Shown here: in pieces, positions 8,047 through 16,564 of the stretch | Layout: each line of letters starts with the position of its first letter | Position numbering within the stretch: the first letter of the stretch is position 1 | Assembly: GCA_034431435.1 (NCBI GenBank) | Contig: DAOUDG010000081.1 | Coordinates: forward strand, 1-64,000 | Source of the DNA: JAHCIE01 sp034431435 | GTDB taxonomy: Bacteria; Chloroflexota; Anaerolineae; Epilineales; JAHCIE01 | Direction: 5' to 3' | Length of the DNA: 64,000 nt | The notes under the pieces: generated by a model | Database searches by the model: none | Seen by the model: only the letters and a program-made list of their open reading frames with translations | What the model was told of the DNA's origin: nothing | Made by a program: the position numbers and the translations under genes

Positions 8047-8567
8047 CGGACAAGAAATTCCTTGCCGCCGCTGACCTCAACGTCGCCCTCGAGATAGGCG
8101 TCGAGCCACCACGTATGCGCGGCGCGCACGCCGAAATAGGACGGCTGAGCATTCTCAGGCAGCGTGAACGACCCGTCGAAGGTGCGGCTCTCGCCGGCCT
8201 GGAGCGATACATTCATCGCCAGGACGGCCTCATCCTCGTGGGTGAAGCTAGTCATCTCCTCAAGCTCCTCGCCCCAATCATCCTCGTCCTCGTCGAGGGT
8301 CACTTCGGCCTCGCCATTCAGCGCGCCGTCCAGTGTTTCGACATCTTCCAGCGCTTCTTCCTCGTCCTCGCCGAAATCCTCCTCATCCTCGAATTCAGGC
8401 TCAATCTCCTCGACGCCGAAAAGCTCGGCGATCAGGGCCTTCGCCTTCAGGGACGTGTTCGCCGACACGGTGACGGTGAAGGTCACCGTGTCGCCGGGGG
8501 AGAACTGCTCGCGGTCGATCTCGACGGTCAGGCGGCCCGGCTCGCGGGCGGGTGTCTTGACAGGCAT
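8043..8567 (-). CDS. Arrestin/Spo0M-like beta-sandwich protein with acidic insert
   Basis: Function unknown. The 174-residue protein begins with a Spo0M/arrestin-like strand pattern (LTVEIDREQFSPGDTVTFTVTV) and ends with a matching half (TLPENAQPSYFGVRAAHTWWLDAYLEGD), suggesting an arrestin-type sandwich. Between them, at roughly residues 48-100, lies a stretch dominated by Glu and Asp, most of it likely disordered. The ATG at 8567 is chosen over an upstream in-frame start because AAAGGAG lies just upstream (8574-8580). No signal peptide or membrane segment is seen. It lies 25 bp downstream of the glycosyltransferase and is coupled to the amidase. Confidence 0.7.
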   Translation of the reverse strand: MPVKTPAREPGRLTVEIDREQFSPGDTVTFTVTVSANTSLKAKALIAELFGVEEIEPEFEDEEDFGEDEEEALEDVETLDGALNGEAEVTLDEDEDDWGEELEEMTSFTHEDEAVLAMNVSLQAGESRTFDGSFTLPENAQPSYFGVRAAHTWWLDAYLEGDVEVSGGKEFLVR

Positions 8568-8592
8568 GGAAGCTCCTTTCGCTTGAGCAGCT

Positions 8593-10524
8593 CTATTGTA
8601 CCACGTCAATGGTAGCCAGGTCGACCATATCGCGGCCGTCGGTCAAAGGCAGTCGCCGGCCGCTGACGGCCTCGTACAATCCCACGCGCAGGGTGAGGGG
8701 GCCGACCGCGCCGACAGGCACATGTAGCCCGTGGAAGTCGGGCGTGGGGCGGCCGGGTGTCCAGCTGGAAGTTGGGCGCGCGCCTCCCTGCGGCGGGCTG
8801 TCGTGTTGTGCCACCAGCCGTCCCGCCGAGTCGTACAGATGGACGAACACGCTGTAGTCGGCCGCCAGAGGCTGGAGCGTGTCCCACTTCAGATCAACGG
8901 TCACAGTTCCACCTGGCCGTGTCTTGGGGTTGAAGCTGGCGTCGCGCAAGACCGGGCCCATTGCCCATACCGCCTGAGGCTCAAAGGTCGCGCGTGGCTC
9001 ATCCCTCGTCAGGTGTAGCAGGGTCAGGTTGTCGCCGCGCCAGGTGGCCGACGCCGGGTAGAGGTTACGATCGAGCCAGGCCTTGAGGGCTGCGTTCGGT
9101 CCCGCTGTGCCTCGGTACAAGATAGTCCACAGGCGCGGGTGAGATGCCTGAGCCGCCTCCAGGCGGTTCTCGATACGCTCCATAGGTTCTGTGACCGGGT
9201 CCCAGCGTTGCGCATACGTCCACGGCGGCAGGCTGGAGTCGCGGTAGGCATCATACGCGCCCGCCAGGCTCAACACATTGAAGACAACGATGTCGTCGGG
9301 GCGCGCTCCGGCGGCCCGTAAGGCGCGCGCGTCGGCCCACGGCTCCCAGTTGTCGCCGCGCTCCAAACCCTTCGCGTAGACAGCGCCGCCAGCGGTCGGC
9401 CAGAGGGTGACGACCAGGGCGGCGACAGCAGCGAAGGCTGCCAGCCGCGGCCACGTCGCCCATAGTGCCGCCAGCCCGTAGGCTAGGGCCAGGCCGATGA
9501 AGGGACTGGCCGGGATGGTGTAGCGGGCAGCGAACATGTGAGCGCGGGTTCCTACGGCCACGCCGACCAGCGTCAGCGCCACAGCGAGAACTGGTAGAAG
9601 CAGCAGGGTGGGCGACAGGCCGAACGCCTGCCGCCGACCGACCACCACGGCGACGACGCCAGCCACCACGATGGCGACAACAATCCAGACGGCCGGCCAG
9701 CCGGGGCCATACGCGAACACGGAGCCGTAGAGACCCGCGCTGAGCACGTCGAACAGGCGGAACGTCGCGCCGCCCAGTTCAAACCGCCCCTCGACCCGGT
9801 CGACCGTGGCCGCTGCCGCATACCACAGCCACGGCGCGAAGGCAGCCAGAATCAGCAGGCTGGCGACGGTGACACGACCTATGGCGGCACGCCCGCCGGG
9901 CGCACGCCAGAGCGTCCACCCGCGCACGATGGCGTACCCCACCAGGCCAAGCAGCGCCAGTGCGCTGTAGTAGAAGGTGTAGATGGCGAGTAGCGCGCCG
10001 ACGAGCCACGCCGCCAGCGCGCCCCACGGCGCAGGCGACTCCGCGTCCAGGCAGCGCAGCATTCCCCAGGTTGCCAGGAGCAGGCCCAGGACCGTCAGCG
10101 AGTACATGCGCGCCACTTGCGAGTAATACACCAATAGCGGCGCAAGGGCCACGTAGGTCGCGGCCAACAGCCCCACCATGTCCGCCGCGCTGCGGTGGCG
10201 TCCGACCCAGGCCCGCCCTGTCTGGTAGGCCAGAGGTACGCAGGCCACCCCTGCCACCACCGACAGATAGCGAAGGATGAACTCACTGCGGCCCAGGGCC
10301 AGGAAGGGCCGCACGGCGAGGTAGTAACCCGGCGGGTGCACATCTCGCGCAGTGAGGTAGGCGATGTCGCTGAAGGGCAGCTGACTGATGGCGAGCGACC
10401 ACCCTTCATCCCAGGCGATGGGCGGCCAGGCCAGGCTGTACACGCGCAGCCCAAAGCCAACCACGAATAGTCCGACCAGGAGGGGTAGGCGGACGCGCTT
10501 GAGTTCAAACGAGCGCGGAGTCAT
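8593..10524 (-). CDS. GT39/ArnT-type membrane glycosyltransferase
   Basis: Integral membrane GT-C glycosyltransferase that would use a polyprenyl-linked sugar on the outer face of the membrane. The 643-residue protein starts with a transmembrane helix (LLVGLFVVGFGL) followed by the WDEGWS motif near residue 38, the acidic catalytic loop of the PMT/ArnT group, and HPPGYY about 25 residues later. About ten hydrophobic segments follow up to around residue 385. The last 120 residues form a separate beta-rich extracytoplasmic domain (KTRPGGTVTVDLKWDTLQPL, FVHLYDSAGRLVAQHD). Acceptor and donor are unknown. Confidence 0.85.
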   Translation of the reverse strand: MTPRSFELKRVRLPLLVGLFVVGFGLRVYSLAWPPIAWDEGWSLAISQLPFSDIAYLTARDVHPPGYYLAVRPFLALGRSEFILRYLSVVAGVACVPLAYQTGRAWVGRHRSAADMVGLLAATYVALAPLLVYYSQVARMYSLTVLGLLLATWGMLRCLDAESPAPWGALAAWLVGALLAIYTFYYSALALLGLVGYAIVRGWTLWRAPGGRAAIGRVTVASLLILAAFAPWLWYAAAATVDRVEGRFELGGATFRLFDVLSAGLYGSVFAYGPGWPAVWIVVAIVVAGVVAVVVGRRQAFGLSPTLLLLPVLAVALTLVGVAVGTRAHMFAARYTIPASPFIGLALAYGLAALWATWPRLAAFAAVAALVVTLWPTAGGAVYAKGLERGDNWEPWADARALRAAGARPDDIVVFNVLSLAGAYDAYRDSSLPPWTYAQRWDPVTEPMERIENRLEAAQASHPRLWTILYRGTAGPNAALKAWLDRNLYPASATWRGDNLTLLHLTRDEPRATFEPQAVWAMGPVLRDASFNPKTRPGGTVTVDLKWDTLQPLAADYSVFVHLYDSAGRLVAQHDSPPQGGARPTSSWTPGRPTPDFHGLHVPVGAVGPLTLRVGLYEAVSGRRLPLTDGRDMVDLATIDVVQ

Positions 10525-10568
10525 TCCATCATTCCGGGGGAGGCTGGCTCCCCTGCAAAGTACGCCAG

Positions 10569-10596
10569 ATTATACCACCGAATAGGCCCCGAACAA
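10569..10596 (-). promoter_or_regulatory. Promoter of the GT39 gene and downstream operon
   Basis: Minus-strand TATAAT at 10574-10569 is a perfect -10. TTGTTC at 10596-10591 with 16-bp spacing is a plausible -35. Confidence 0.5.
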
Positions 10597-10631
10597 GACC
10601 GGGTGCGTTCGCCGTGTAACCTTAACGTGGC

Positions 10632-10659
10632 TTGACTCATCCCGTCGGCTCCCTATAAT
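10632..10659 (+). promoter_or_regulatory. Promoter of the Crp-family regulator gene
   Basis: TTGACT (10632-10637), 16 bases, TATAAT (10654-10659), followed by GGAGG at 10673-10677 and the ATG at 10687. The two divergent promoters lie back to back within 100 bp. Confidence 0.78.
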
Positions 10660-10686
10660 CCCCAGGTACACCGGAGGCGTCCCCCC

Positions 10687-11382
10687 ATGCCTGCTCTAGC
10701 TGACCCCATAACGCTGGCGACCCTCCCTGTCTTTCGTGGCCTGACCCGGGAGCAGCTCGCCTGGTTCAACGCCCGCCTGCACCGCCAAGCCTACCCTGCC
10801 AATGCGACCATCTTCACTGTGGAGCAGCCCGCCGAGGTGGTATACATCATCCTGAGCGGCACAGTTCGCATCCACGTGGAGCAGGCGACGGGTACGGATG
10901 TCATCATCGACATCGGGGGCACGGGCGATATCCTGGGCGAGATGGCCCTGATCGAGGGAGTGGGGCGTTCAGCCAGCGCCAACACCCTGGAGGAGTCGGT
11001 TCTGCTGTGGCTGGATCGTGCCTCGTTCATGGAGGCGCTACGCAGCATGCCCGACTTCACCCTCAACCTGATGCGCATCCTCTCCGGGCGCTTGCGCCTG
11101 GCGAATGAGCGCATCCAGGGCTTTGCCGCGTTGGATGCCTATGGCCGGGTTGCGCGGACCCTCCTGGCCTACAGCCATCGCTACGGCCAACGGCTGCCGG
11201 GCGGTGCGATGGTCATCCCCATCCGTCTCACCCAGAGCGATATTGCTGAGATGGTCGGCGCGTCTCGCGAGCGGGTCAACCAGATCATGTCGTACTACAA
11301 GCAGCGGGGCTATCTCTCCGTCGATCGTAACTATCGCATCGCCATCCACGACCCCGAGGCGTTGGCGAAGCACTCTGAATGA
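10687..11382 (+). CDS. Crp/Fnr-family transcriptional regulator
   Basis: DNA-binding regulator of 231 residues. Residues about 15-130 form the cyclic-nucleotide-type beta-barrel (ALIEGVGRSASA in the phosphate-cassette position, lacking the exact RxS arrangement of classical CRP). A long dimer helix follows, then a winged HTH around 175-215 with the recognition motif TQSDIAEMVGASRERVNQIM. There is no N-terminal cysteine cluster, so it is not an FNR-type oxygen sensor. Its ligand is unknown. It is followed after 13 bp by the M20 hydrolase and DUF433-like genes, which are probably in its transcript. Confidence 0.9.
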   Translation: MPALADPITLATLPVFRGLTREQLAWFNARLHRQAYPANATIFTVEQPAEVVYIILSGTVRIHVEQATGTDVIIDIGGTGDILGEMALIEGVGRSASANTLEESVLLWLDRASFMEALRSMPDFTLNLMRILSGRLRLANERIQGFAALDAYGRVARTLLAYSHRYGQRLPGGAMVIPIRLTQSDIAEMVGASRERVNQIMSYYKQRGYLSVDRNYRIAIHDPEALAKHSE

Positions 11383-11395
11383 GCCAGGAGATTCT

Positions 11396-12592
11396 ATGGC
11401 CGACTCTCTCGAGCAGCGCCTCCTCGACGCTATCGATGCCCATCGCGCGCTTATCTTCGACGTATCCGATCAGATTCACGCCCACCCCGAGCTTCAGTAT
11501 CAGGAGGTCTTCGCGTCTGACCTGCTGACGCGCACCTTCGAGGCGCATGGCTTCGCGGTCGAGCGCGGCGTCTGCGATATGCCCACCGCCTTCGTCGCCC
11601 GCATCGACAGTGGCAAGCCAGGCCCCACTGTCGCGTTTCTGGCCGAGTATGATGCCCTGCCCAACCTGGGCCACGGCTGCGGCCACAATCTCATTGCGGC
11701 GTCGACGGTGGCGGCCGGGTTAGGGATGCGGGAGGTCTTGAGCGACGTGGGCGGGCGAGCCATCGTCTTCGGCACGCCCGCCGAGGAGGGCGGGGGGGGC
11801 AAGATTCCTATGGTCAAGGCGGGCCTCTTCACGGCTGTGGATGCCGTCCTGATGGTTCATCACGGTGGGGATAAGACCAGGGTACCCACTGTGCCCGGCA
11901 CAGGCTCCTGCCTCGCGACATCGCAGCGTCTGTATGAGTTCTTCGGCCAGACAGCCCACGCCGCGGCTGACCCGTGGAATGGCGTCAATGCCCTGAATGC
12001 TGTCATTCACCTGTTCCTGGGCATCGACTCGCTGCGCCAGCATACCCGCGATACGGCGCGCATCCACGGCATCATCACCCACGGTGGCGACGCGCCCAAC
12101 GTCGTGCCGCGCTACGCGGCGGCGCAGTTCCTCATGCGCGCGCCGAGCCGCGCCGAGGTGAACGATTTGGTTGCCCGCGTTGACCGGGTGGCGGAGGGTG
12201 CGGCGAGCATGACCGGCGCCCAGCTCAAGATCAGTGAAGTGGGCACACCCTACGACGACATGCGCCCCAGCTACAGCCTCGGCAGGCGCTACGCCGCCCA
12301 TCTGGAGCGGATGGATCTGACTCTAGTTCCTGAAGACCCCGGTGTGGGCATGTACTCCACGGATTTCGGCAATGTCAGCCACGCCGCGCCGTCATCGGGC
12401 TGTACCTTCGCCATCAGCCCCGAGCCAATCGCCGGTCACTCGCCAGAGGTGGTGGCCTGTTCGGCCTCCGACCTGGGCCGGGAGAACATGCTGCGCGCGT
12501 CGAAGGCGATGGCCCTCACAGCGCTGGAGGTGCTGTCGCAGCCGGAACTGGCCGAGGCCGTGCGCGCTGAGTTCAACGCAGCCAGCGCATGA
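11396..12592 (+). CDS. M20 family metallopeptidase/amidohydrolase
   Basis: Two-zinc hydrolase of the AbgB/aminoacylase type, acting on N-acyl or p-aminobenzoyl amino acids or dipeptides. The 398-residue protein shows IHAHPELQYQE near 27-37, the metal motif GHGCGHN at 92-98 with His93 and His97, and the catalytic/metal pair Glu130-Glu131 in GTPAEEGGGGK. The dimerisation lid (FGQTAHAAADPWNGVNALNA) and C-terminal zinc histidine (HSPE) are present. The ATG at 11396 follows AGGAG at 11386-11390; an upstream in-frame extension overlaps the regulator gene and is rejected. Exact substrate unknown. Confidence 0.9.
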   Translation: MADSLEQRLLDAIDAHRALIFDVSDQIHAHPELQYQEVFASDLLTRTFEAHGFAVERGVCDMPTAFVARIDSGKPGPTVAFLAEYDALPNLGHGCGHNLIAASTVAAGLGMREVLSDVGGRAIVFGTPAEEGGGGKIPMVKAGLFTAVDAVLMVHHGGDKTRVPTVPGTGSCLATSQRLYEFFGQTAHAAADPWNGVNALNAVIHLFLGIDSLRQHTRDTARIHGIITHGGDAPNVVPRYAAAQFLMRAPSRAEVNDLVARVDRVAEGAASMTGAQLKISEVGTPYDDMRPSYSLGRRYAAHLERMDLTLVPEDPGVGMYSTDFGNVSHAAPSSGCTFAISPEPIAGHSPEVVACSASDLGRENMLRASKAMALTALEVLSQPELAEAVRAEFNAASA

Positions 12593-12810
12593 TCGACTCG
12601 GGTGACAGCCGCCCGCCGCTGCCGCCGCCGCCGACTGGCCGCGATACTCATATCCTGGCCGAATACATCGGCGCCGCTCTCGACCTCGGCTACAGCCTGG
12701 AAGAGATTCGCGCCGCCTACCCGCGCCTGACGACAGACCAGCTCTATCTCGCGTATCGCCACGCTCTGAGAATACGGGGCCGTCGCCTCGGCGCGACTGG
12801 CGCGTCATGA
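12589..12810 (+). CDS. Small DUF433-like protein
   Basis: A 73-residue protein whose ATG overlaps the M20 stop (ATGA), so it is translationally coupled. After a Pro-rich N-terminus, residues 30-60 read LGYSLEEIRAAYPRLTTDQLYLAYRHAL, close to the DUF433 three-helix core (G-S-x-E-E-I, YPxLT, then a helix). DUF433 proteins are often antitoxin-like DNA binders, but no toxin gene is adjacent. Function unknown. Confidence 0.65.
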   Translation: MIDSGDSRPPLPPPPTGRDTHILAEYIGAALDLGYSLEEIRAAYPRLTTDQLYLAYRHALRIRGRRLGATGAS

Positions 12811-12891
12811 CGCACGGCGGTCATTGCGCACCCGCTGGCAAGCTCCGCCGCGGCTGAGTGGTTGTCGAGGCTGCGTCTGGCTGTCAGCGCC

Positions 12892-12920
12892 TTGCGACTT
12901 GGGCCGACGGGGTGTACAAT
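12892..12920 (+). promoter_or_regulatory. Promoter of the SCP2-E1 fusion gene
   Basis: TTGCGA (12892-12897), 17 bases, TACAAT (12915-12920). It sits 32 bp before the ATG at 12953, with TAGGAG at 12937-12942, and rules out the longer in-frame N-terminus. Confidence 0.72.
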
Positions 12921-12952
12921 CTGGACAAACGACTCGTAGGAGCTTTTCGCGC

Positions 12953-15900
12953 ATGCCGCCCATCGCCGACAAAGATCGTCTCGCTCGCCTCTTCGCGGCT
13001 TTTGTCGAGCGCCTCAATAGTGACCCGGCCCTGGCGGGTCGGCTGGCTGAGTTGAGCCAGGCGCTTGGCTTTCGTCTCGATGATCTCGACACCATCCTCG
13101 TCTTGGATGCGCGCACTGTCCCATTGCGCGCCCCAGGCAGTCGCACCCGGTTGACGCCGGATACCCTCATCACCACCACCGCCCCCCTGTTCCACGAATT
13201 CTGGTCGGGCCACCTCAGCCTGGCCGACTTCCTCGCCCGTAGTCAGGTGGATGGGGACGTGCAACCCCTGCTCGACATTGCCGACTCCCTGCCCCTCGCC
13301 TTCGCTGTCTATGCTGAGACGGCGCGCCGGCGGCGCATGGTGCCCCTAGCCGCGCCGCAGAGCGCATCCGACGCCGAGATGCCCGCGCCCGCTGAGCCTG
13401 CTCCAGTGGCGGAGCCGCCTGTCGCGCCTGCGCCCAAGACACGCTCCCGCGTGCGGCGATCGCCTGTGGCGGCCGCCGCCGCACCGGAGGCGCCTGCCGC
13501 AGCGGCCGCCCCACCCCCAGCCAGGGCCAGGAGTCGCTCGCGCAAACAACCGGCCGAGACGCCGACTGTCGAGGCTGTTGCCGCTGACGCGACGCTGGAT
13601 GAGGCGAGGTCAGCCGAGCCGACTCCGCTGGCAATGGAAGCGAGCGAGCCTGCGCCGCTGGTGGAAGAGTTGCCCGAAGTCCCACTCACACCCCCGGGCG
13701 AGGAAGTTCTGGCTGCCGATACTGGGGTTCCGCTGGAGGCTGAACTCGAGGCTCTCGACACGGCTTCCGAAGCCCCCACGCCTGAGTCGCCCCCGCCGCC
13801 CGCCGCCCGGCCATCCCCGTCGCGGGGCAAGCGCGGCAAGCAGGGTGCGAAGAAAGAGGCCGCCCCGCCGCCCGCCGCTGAGGCCCCGCCTGCGCCTGCG
13901 GTGACCAGCCAGGCGGGTAAGAGGGGTAAGGGCGGCAAGAAGACCGAAAGCCAGCCCTCGGCCGTCGCGACAGCCAGACCCGCGACGGATGCAGTGAAGG
14001 CTGACGGGCAAGCGCGGGGCAGGGGCAAGGGGCGCGACAAGAAGCGCGAGGTGGAGAAGGCCACGACCGCGCTCATCCCCGCCGCCCCGCCGCTGCCCGC
14101 CCCCGCCGCCACGCCGCCCATCGCTGACGCCCGCACGAGCCGCCTGCGCGCCGCTATCGAGTCTCTCGGCCGGCGACTGATTCCGGTGGTGGAAGGGGAC
14201 GCGCCGCGCCGCAAGGTGGAGCGTCTTGACCAGACTCTGCCCACCGACGAGACGGCGCTCCGGCTGGAGATGCTACGGCGCATGACCCTGATCCGGGCCG
14301 TGGAGAGCCGCCTGGCCGATGAGATGGCAGCCGGGCGTCTGCCGGCGGCTGAACTGGCCCGGTCGGACGGGCAGGAGGGCGTGGCGGTCGCGGTGGCCTT
14401 CGCCCTGCGTCCCGAGGACAACCTCGTAACCACGCATCGCAGCGTCGGCCCCTTCCTGGCGCGGGGCAGCGATCCGGCGGCCCTGGCCGCTGAAATCTAT
14501 GGCCGCGCGGCGGGGCTGAATGGCGGCAAGGGTGGACCTCAGAACCTGTCCGACGTGCGTGTTGGGGCGCTGGCGACAGCCATTGTTGGCGCGTCGCCCG
14601 TGCTGGCCCTCGGCTTTGCCCTCGCGGCGCGCTTGCAGAAGACTGAGCAGGTAACGCTGTGCCTGCTGGGCGAGGGCGCGTCGAACCAGGGAATGTTCCA
14701 CGAGGCGTTGAACCTGGCTGCCGTGCGTAGTCTGCCTGTAGTGTTTGTCATAACCAACGACGGTACGGCCGACTCCACCCCAGTCGAGGAGACGAGCCGC
14801 CTGTCGAACCTGGCGCAGCGGGCCGTCGCCTACGGGATAGGCAACGCCACGGTCGATGGCAGCGACGTGTGGGGGATGTATCGTACCCTGCGCGCCGCCG
14901 TGCGGGTCGCCCGCAATGGGGGGCCAAGTCTGGTCGAAGTCAAGACACCGCGCCTGTCGACCCTGCCCGACACCCAACGCGAGGGCAAGGACGGGTTGGT
15001 GCGTCTCTACCAGAGCCTTGTGGACGCCAAGTCCCTGGCGCCTTCCGATGCCCGCGAGATGGCCGCCGCCGCCCAGTTGCAGGCCAGCCGCGCCGTGGAG
15101 TGGGCGCAGGGCGCGCCGAACCCGCCCGCCGAAGCGCTGACCACCTTCGTCTACAGTCCTGAGCCGTCGGCTCTCTATCGCCCCACGCCGCTCCGGGTTG
15201 CCAACCGCAGCTTGAGCATGGCGGCGGCGATTCGCGAGGCTCAGGCCACCGCGCTGCGCACCGACCCGTCGGTGTACCTCATCGGCGTCAGTCTGGCGAG
15301 CGGCGGCCGCTTCCAGACGGTGTCGGGCCTCATCGACCGCTACGGCCCTGAGCGGGTCATCGATGCGCCCATCAGTCCCAACGCCATCATCGGTTCGGCC
15401 GTCACGGCAGCGGCGGCGGGCACGCGGCCCATCATCGACATCGGCTTCGGCGACTTTCTCACCCTGGCCGCAGATCCCATCGTCAACCAGGCGGCCAAGC
15501 TGCGCTACATGACCAGCGGCCAGTACCGGGTACCCCTCGTCATTCGCGTTGCCAGCGGCCCTGCCCAGGGCTGGGGGGCGCAGCACTCGCAGAGCCTGGA
15601 AGGCTGGTTCGCCGCCGTTCCCGGTCTGCTCGTTGCTGTGCCGAGCGGACCCTACGAGGCCAAGGGGCTGCTGCTCACTGCCGTGCGCTCCAACAACCCC
15701 GTCCTGTTCTTCGAGCCGAAGGCCCTATACGAGGCCACAGGCCCGGTCCCCCAGGACGACTACAGCGTGCCCTTCGGCGTGGCCGACGTGAAGCGTAGCG
15801 GCACGGATTGCACGATCGTCGCCGTGGGCGCGGCCGTCGGCGAGGCCCTGGCCGCGGCCGAGGCTCTGGCCGCCGAGGGTATCAGCGCCGAGGTCATCGA

Positions 15901-16180
15901 CCCGCGCACGCTGATGCCCTTCGACTGGACCACGGTCCTGGAGAGCGCGGGGCGCACGGGGCGACTGGTCATCGTCGAGGAAGCGCCTATCACCCTGGGC
16001 TGGGGCGCAGAGATCGCAGCGCAGGCGGCGGCGTACCTGTACGGGCTGTTGCGCGCGCCCATCGTGCGCGTCGCGGCGGCGCCGGTGCCAGTCCCCTACA
16101 GCCCCAGCCTGGCCGTCACCGCCCTCGTAGGCGCGGGCCAGATTGTTGACGCGGTGCGGCGACTGGTGCGCGAGGGGTAG
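12953..16180 (+). CDS. Fused 2-oxoacid dehydrogenase E1 alpha-beta-like protein with SCP2-like N-terminus; probable pseudoenzyme
   Basis: A 1075-residue three-part protein. Residues 1-125 resemble an SCP2-type lipid-binding domain (DPALAGRLAEL, then a LFHEFWSGHLSLADF segment). About 140-430 is an Ala/Pro/Glu/Lys-rich, probably disordered linker. About 437-740 aligns with E1-alpha and about 760-1075 with E1-beta of pyruvate/branched-chain dehydrogenases. Catalytic sites are eroded: the GDG of the thiamine site is GEG near 573, the GGSMH stretch is GGPQN (527-531), the conserved His after TYR..GH is absent, the beta-subunit GED is GVS (778-780, losing the Glu that activates thiamine), and ISE is ISP (Pro809). 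Fold residues such as HSQSLE and GFGDF remain. It has its own promoter and terminator. The reading frame is intact, which argues for a conserved non-catalytic role. Confidence 0.8.
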   Translation: MPPIADKDRLARLFAAFVERLNSDPALAGRLAELSQALGFRLDDLDTILVLDARTVPLRAPGSRTRLTPDTLITTTAPLFHEFWSGHLSLADFLARSQVDGDVQPLLDIADSLPLAFAVYAETARRRRMVPLAAPQSASDAEMPAPAEPAPVAEPPVAPAPKTRSRVRRSPVAAAAAPEAPAAAAAPPPARARSRSRKQPAETPTVEAVAADATLDEARSAEPTPLAMEASEPAPLVEELPEVPLTPPGEEVLAADTGVPLEAELEALDTASEAPTPESPPPPAARPSPSRGKRGKQGAKKEAAPPPAAEAPPAPAVTSQAGKRGKGGKKTESQPSAVATARPATDAVKADGQARGRGKGRDKKREVEKATTALIPAAPPLPAPAATPPIADARTSRLRAAIESLGRRLIPVVEGDAPRRKVERLDQTLPTDETALRLEMLRRMTLIRAVESRLADEMAAGRLPAAELARSDGQEGVAVAVAFALRPEDNLVTTHRSVGPFLARGSDPAALAAEIYGRAAGLNGGKGGPQNLSDVRVGALATAIVGASPVLALGFALAARLQKTEQVTLCLLGEGASNQGMFHEALNLAAVRSLPVVFVITNDGTADSTPVEETSRLSNLAQRAVAYGIGNATVDGSDVWGMYRTLRAAVRVARNGGPSLVEVKTPRLSTLPDTQREGKDGLVRLYQSLVDAKSLAPSDAREMAAAAQLQASRAVEWAQGAPNPPAEALTTFVYSPEPSALYRPTPLRVANRSLSMAAAIREAQATALRTDPSVYLIGVSLASGGRFQTVSGLIDRYGPERVIDAPISPNAIIGSAVTAAAAGTRPIIDIGFGDFLTLAADPIVNQAAKLRYMTSGQYRVPLVIRVASGPAQGWGAQHSQSLEGWFAAVPGLLVAVPSGPYEAKGLLLTAVRSNNPVLFFEPKALYEATGPVPQDDYSVPFGVADVKRSGTDCTIVAVGAAVGEALAAAEALAAEGISAEVIDPRTLMPFDWTTVLESAGRTGRLVIVEEAPITLGWGAEIAAQAAAYLYGLLRAPIVRVAAAPVPVPYSPSLAVTALVGAGQIVDAVRRLVREG

Positions 16181-16204
16181 CCAGCTGGCGAGCGAGAATC
16201 ACAG

Positions 16205-16234
16205 GGCGGCGGGCAGGTGATGCCCGCCGCCTTT
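16205..16234 (+). terminator. Intrinsic terminator of the SCP2-E1 gene
   Basis: A perfect 11-bp GC-rich stem (16205-16215 with 16221-16231) with a five-base loop GGTGA, followed by TTT. It lies 25 bp after the stop codon. Confidence 0.87.
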
Positions 16235-16279
16235 CCAGTGGCGCGTGCGCGGGGCGGTTGATGGACAGCGGCACGAACC

Positions 16280-16549
16280 CTAGCACGGCGTGCCCTGACG
16301 GGGCGTCGAGGTGGGGGGAGCGTCGGGCGCGCCGCGAATGGCCGCTGCCAGTGCGTCCAGCCCCGCGTGGTAGTGCTCGGCGGGGAGGCCCATGACTTCG
16401 CGCGCGAAGATCGCGACTTCCTCGGCGTTGGCGCGCGTGCCCGCGTAGATGATGCCTGCGCCCTCGGTTTCGGCCAGCAAGTCGCGCAGCAGTTCCAGTC
16501 TGGCGGTTCGTCTTGGTGTCGTAACCGACCGTCGAAACGGCCTAAACCC
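16280..16549 (-). pseudogene. RecQ helicase relic
   Basis: About 90 codons in one frame read like the start of the second helicase domain of RecQ: RLELLRDLLAETEGAGIIYAGTR, then NAEEVA and AEHYHAGLDA. After YHAGLDA the similarity stops and a short unrelated tail runs to a TAG at 16280. Upstream, the frame degrades near kdpE; the DEAH domain, zinc region and HRDC domain are all missing. It has no credible start or ribosome site. It is a leftover of a once complete gene or of a rearrangement, lying between kdpE and the terminator of the E1 gene. Confidence 0.75.
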
Positions 16550-16564
16550 CCCTCGATGCTGTGG

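Noticed and set aside
11105..11395. N-terminal extension of the M20 hydrolase
   Set aside because: It lies inside the Crp-family gene; AGGAG plus ATG at 11396 gives the family-typical start.
12862..12888. TGTCGA on the plus strand upstream of the E1 fusion as a third ECF42 promoter
   Set aside because: No CGAC follows at 17 bases, and a good sigma-70 promoter is present just downstream.
13309..14433. 374-codon frame rich in Ser, Ala and Gly on the minus strand
   Set aside because: It mirrors the Ala/Pro-rich linker of the E1 fusion and has no ribosome site.
14273..15586. 437-codon frame on the minus strand
   Set aside because: Antisense of the E1-like gene, no start signals and no motif.
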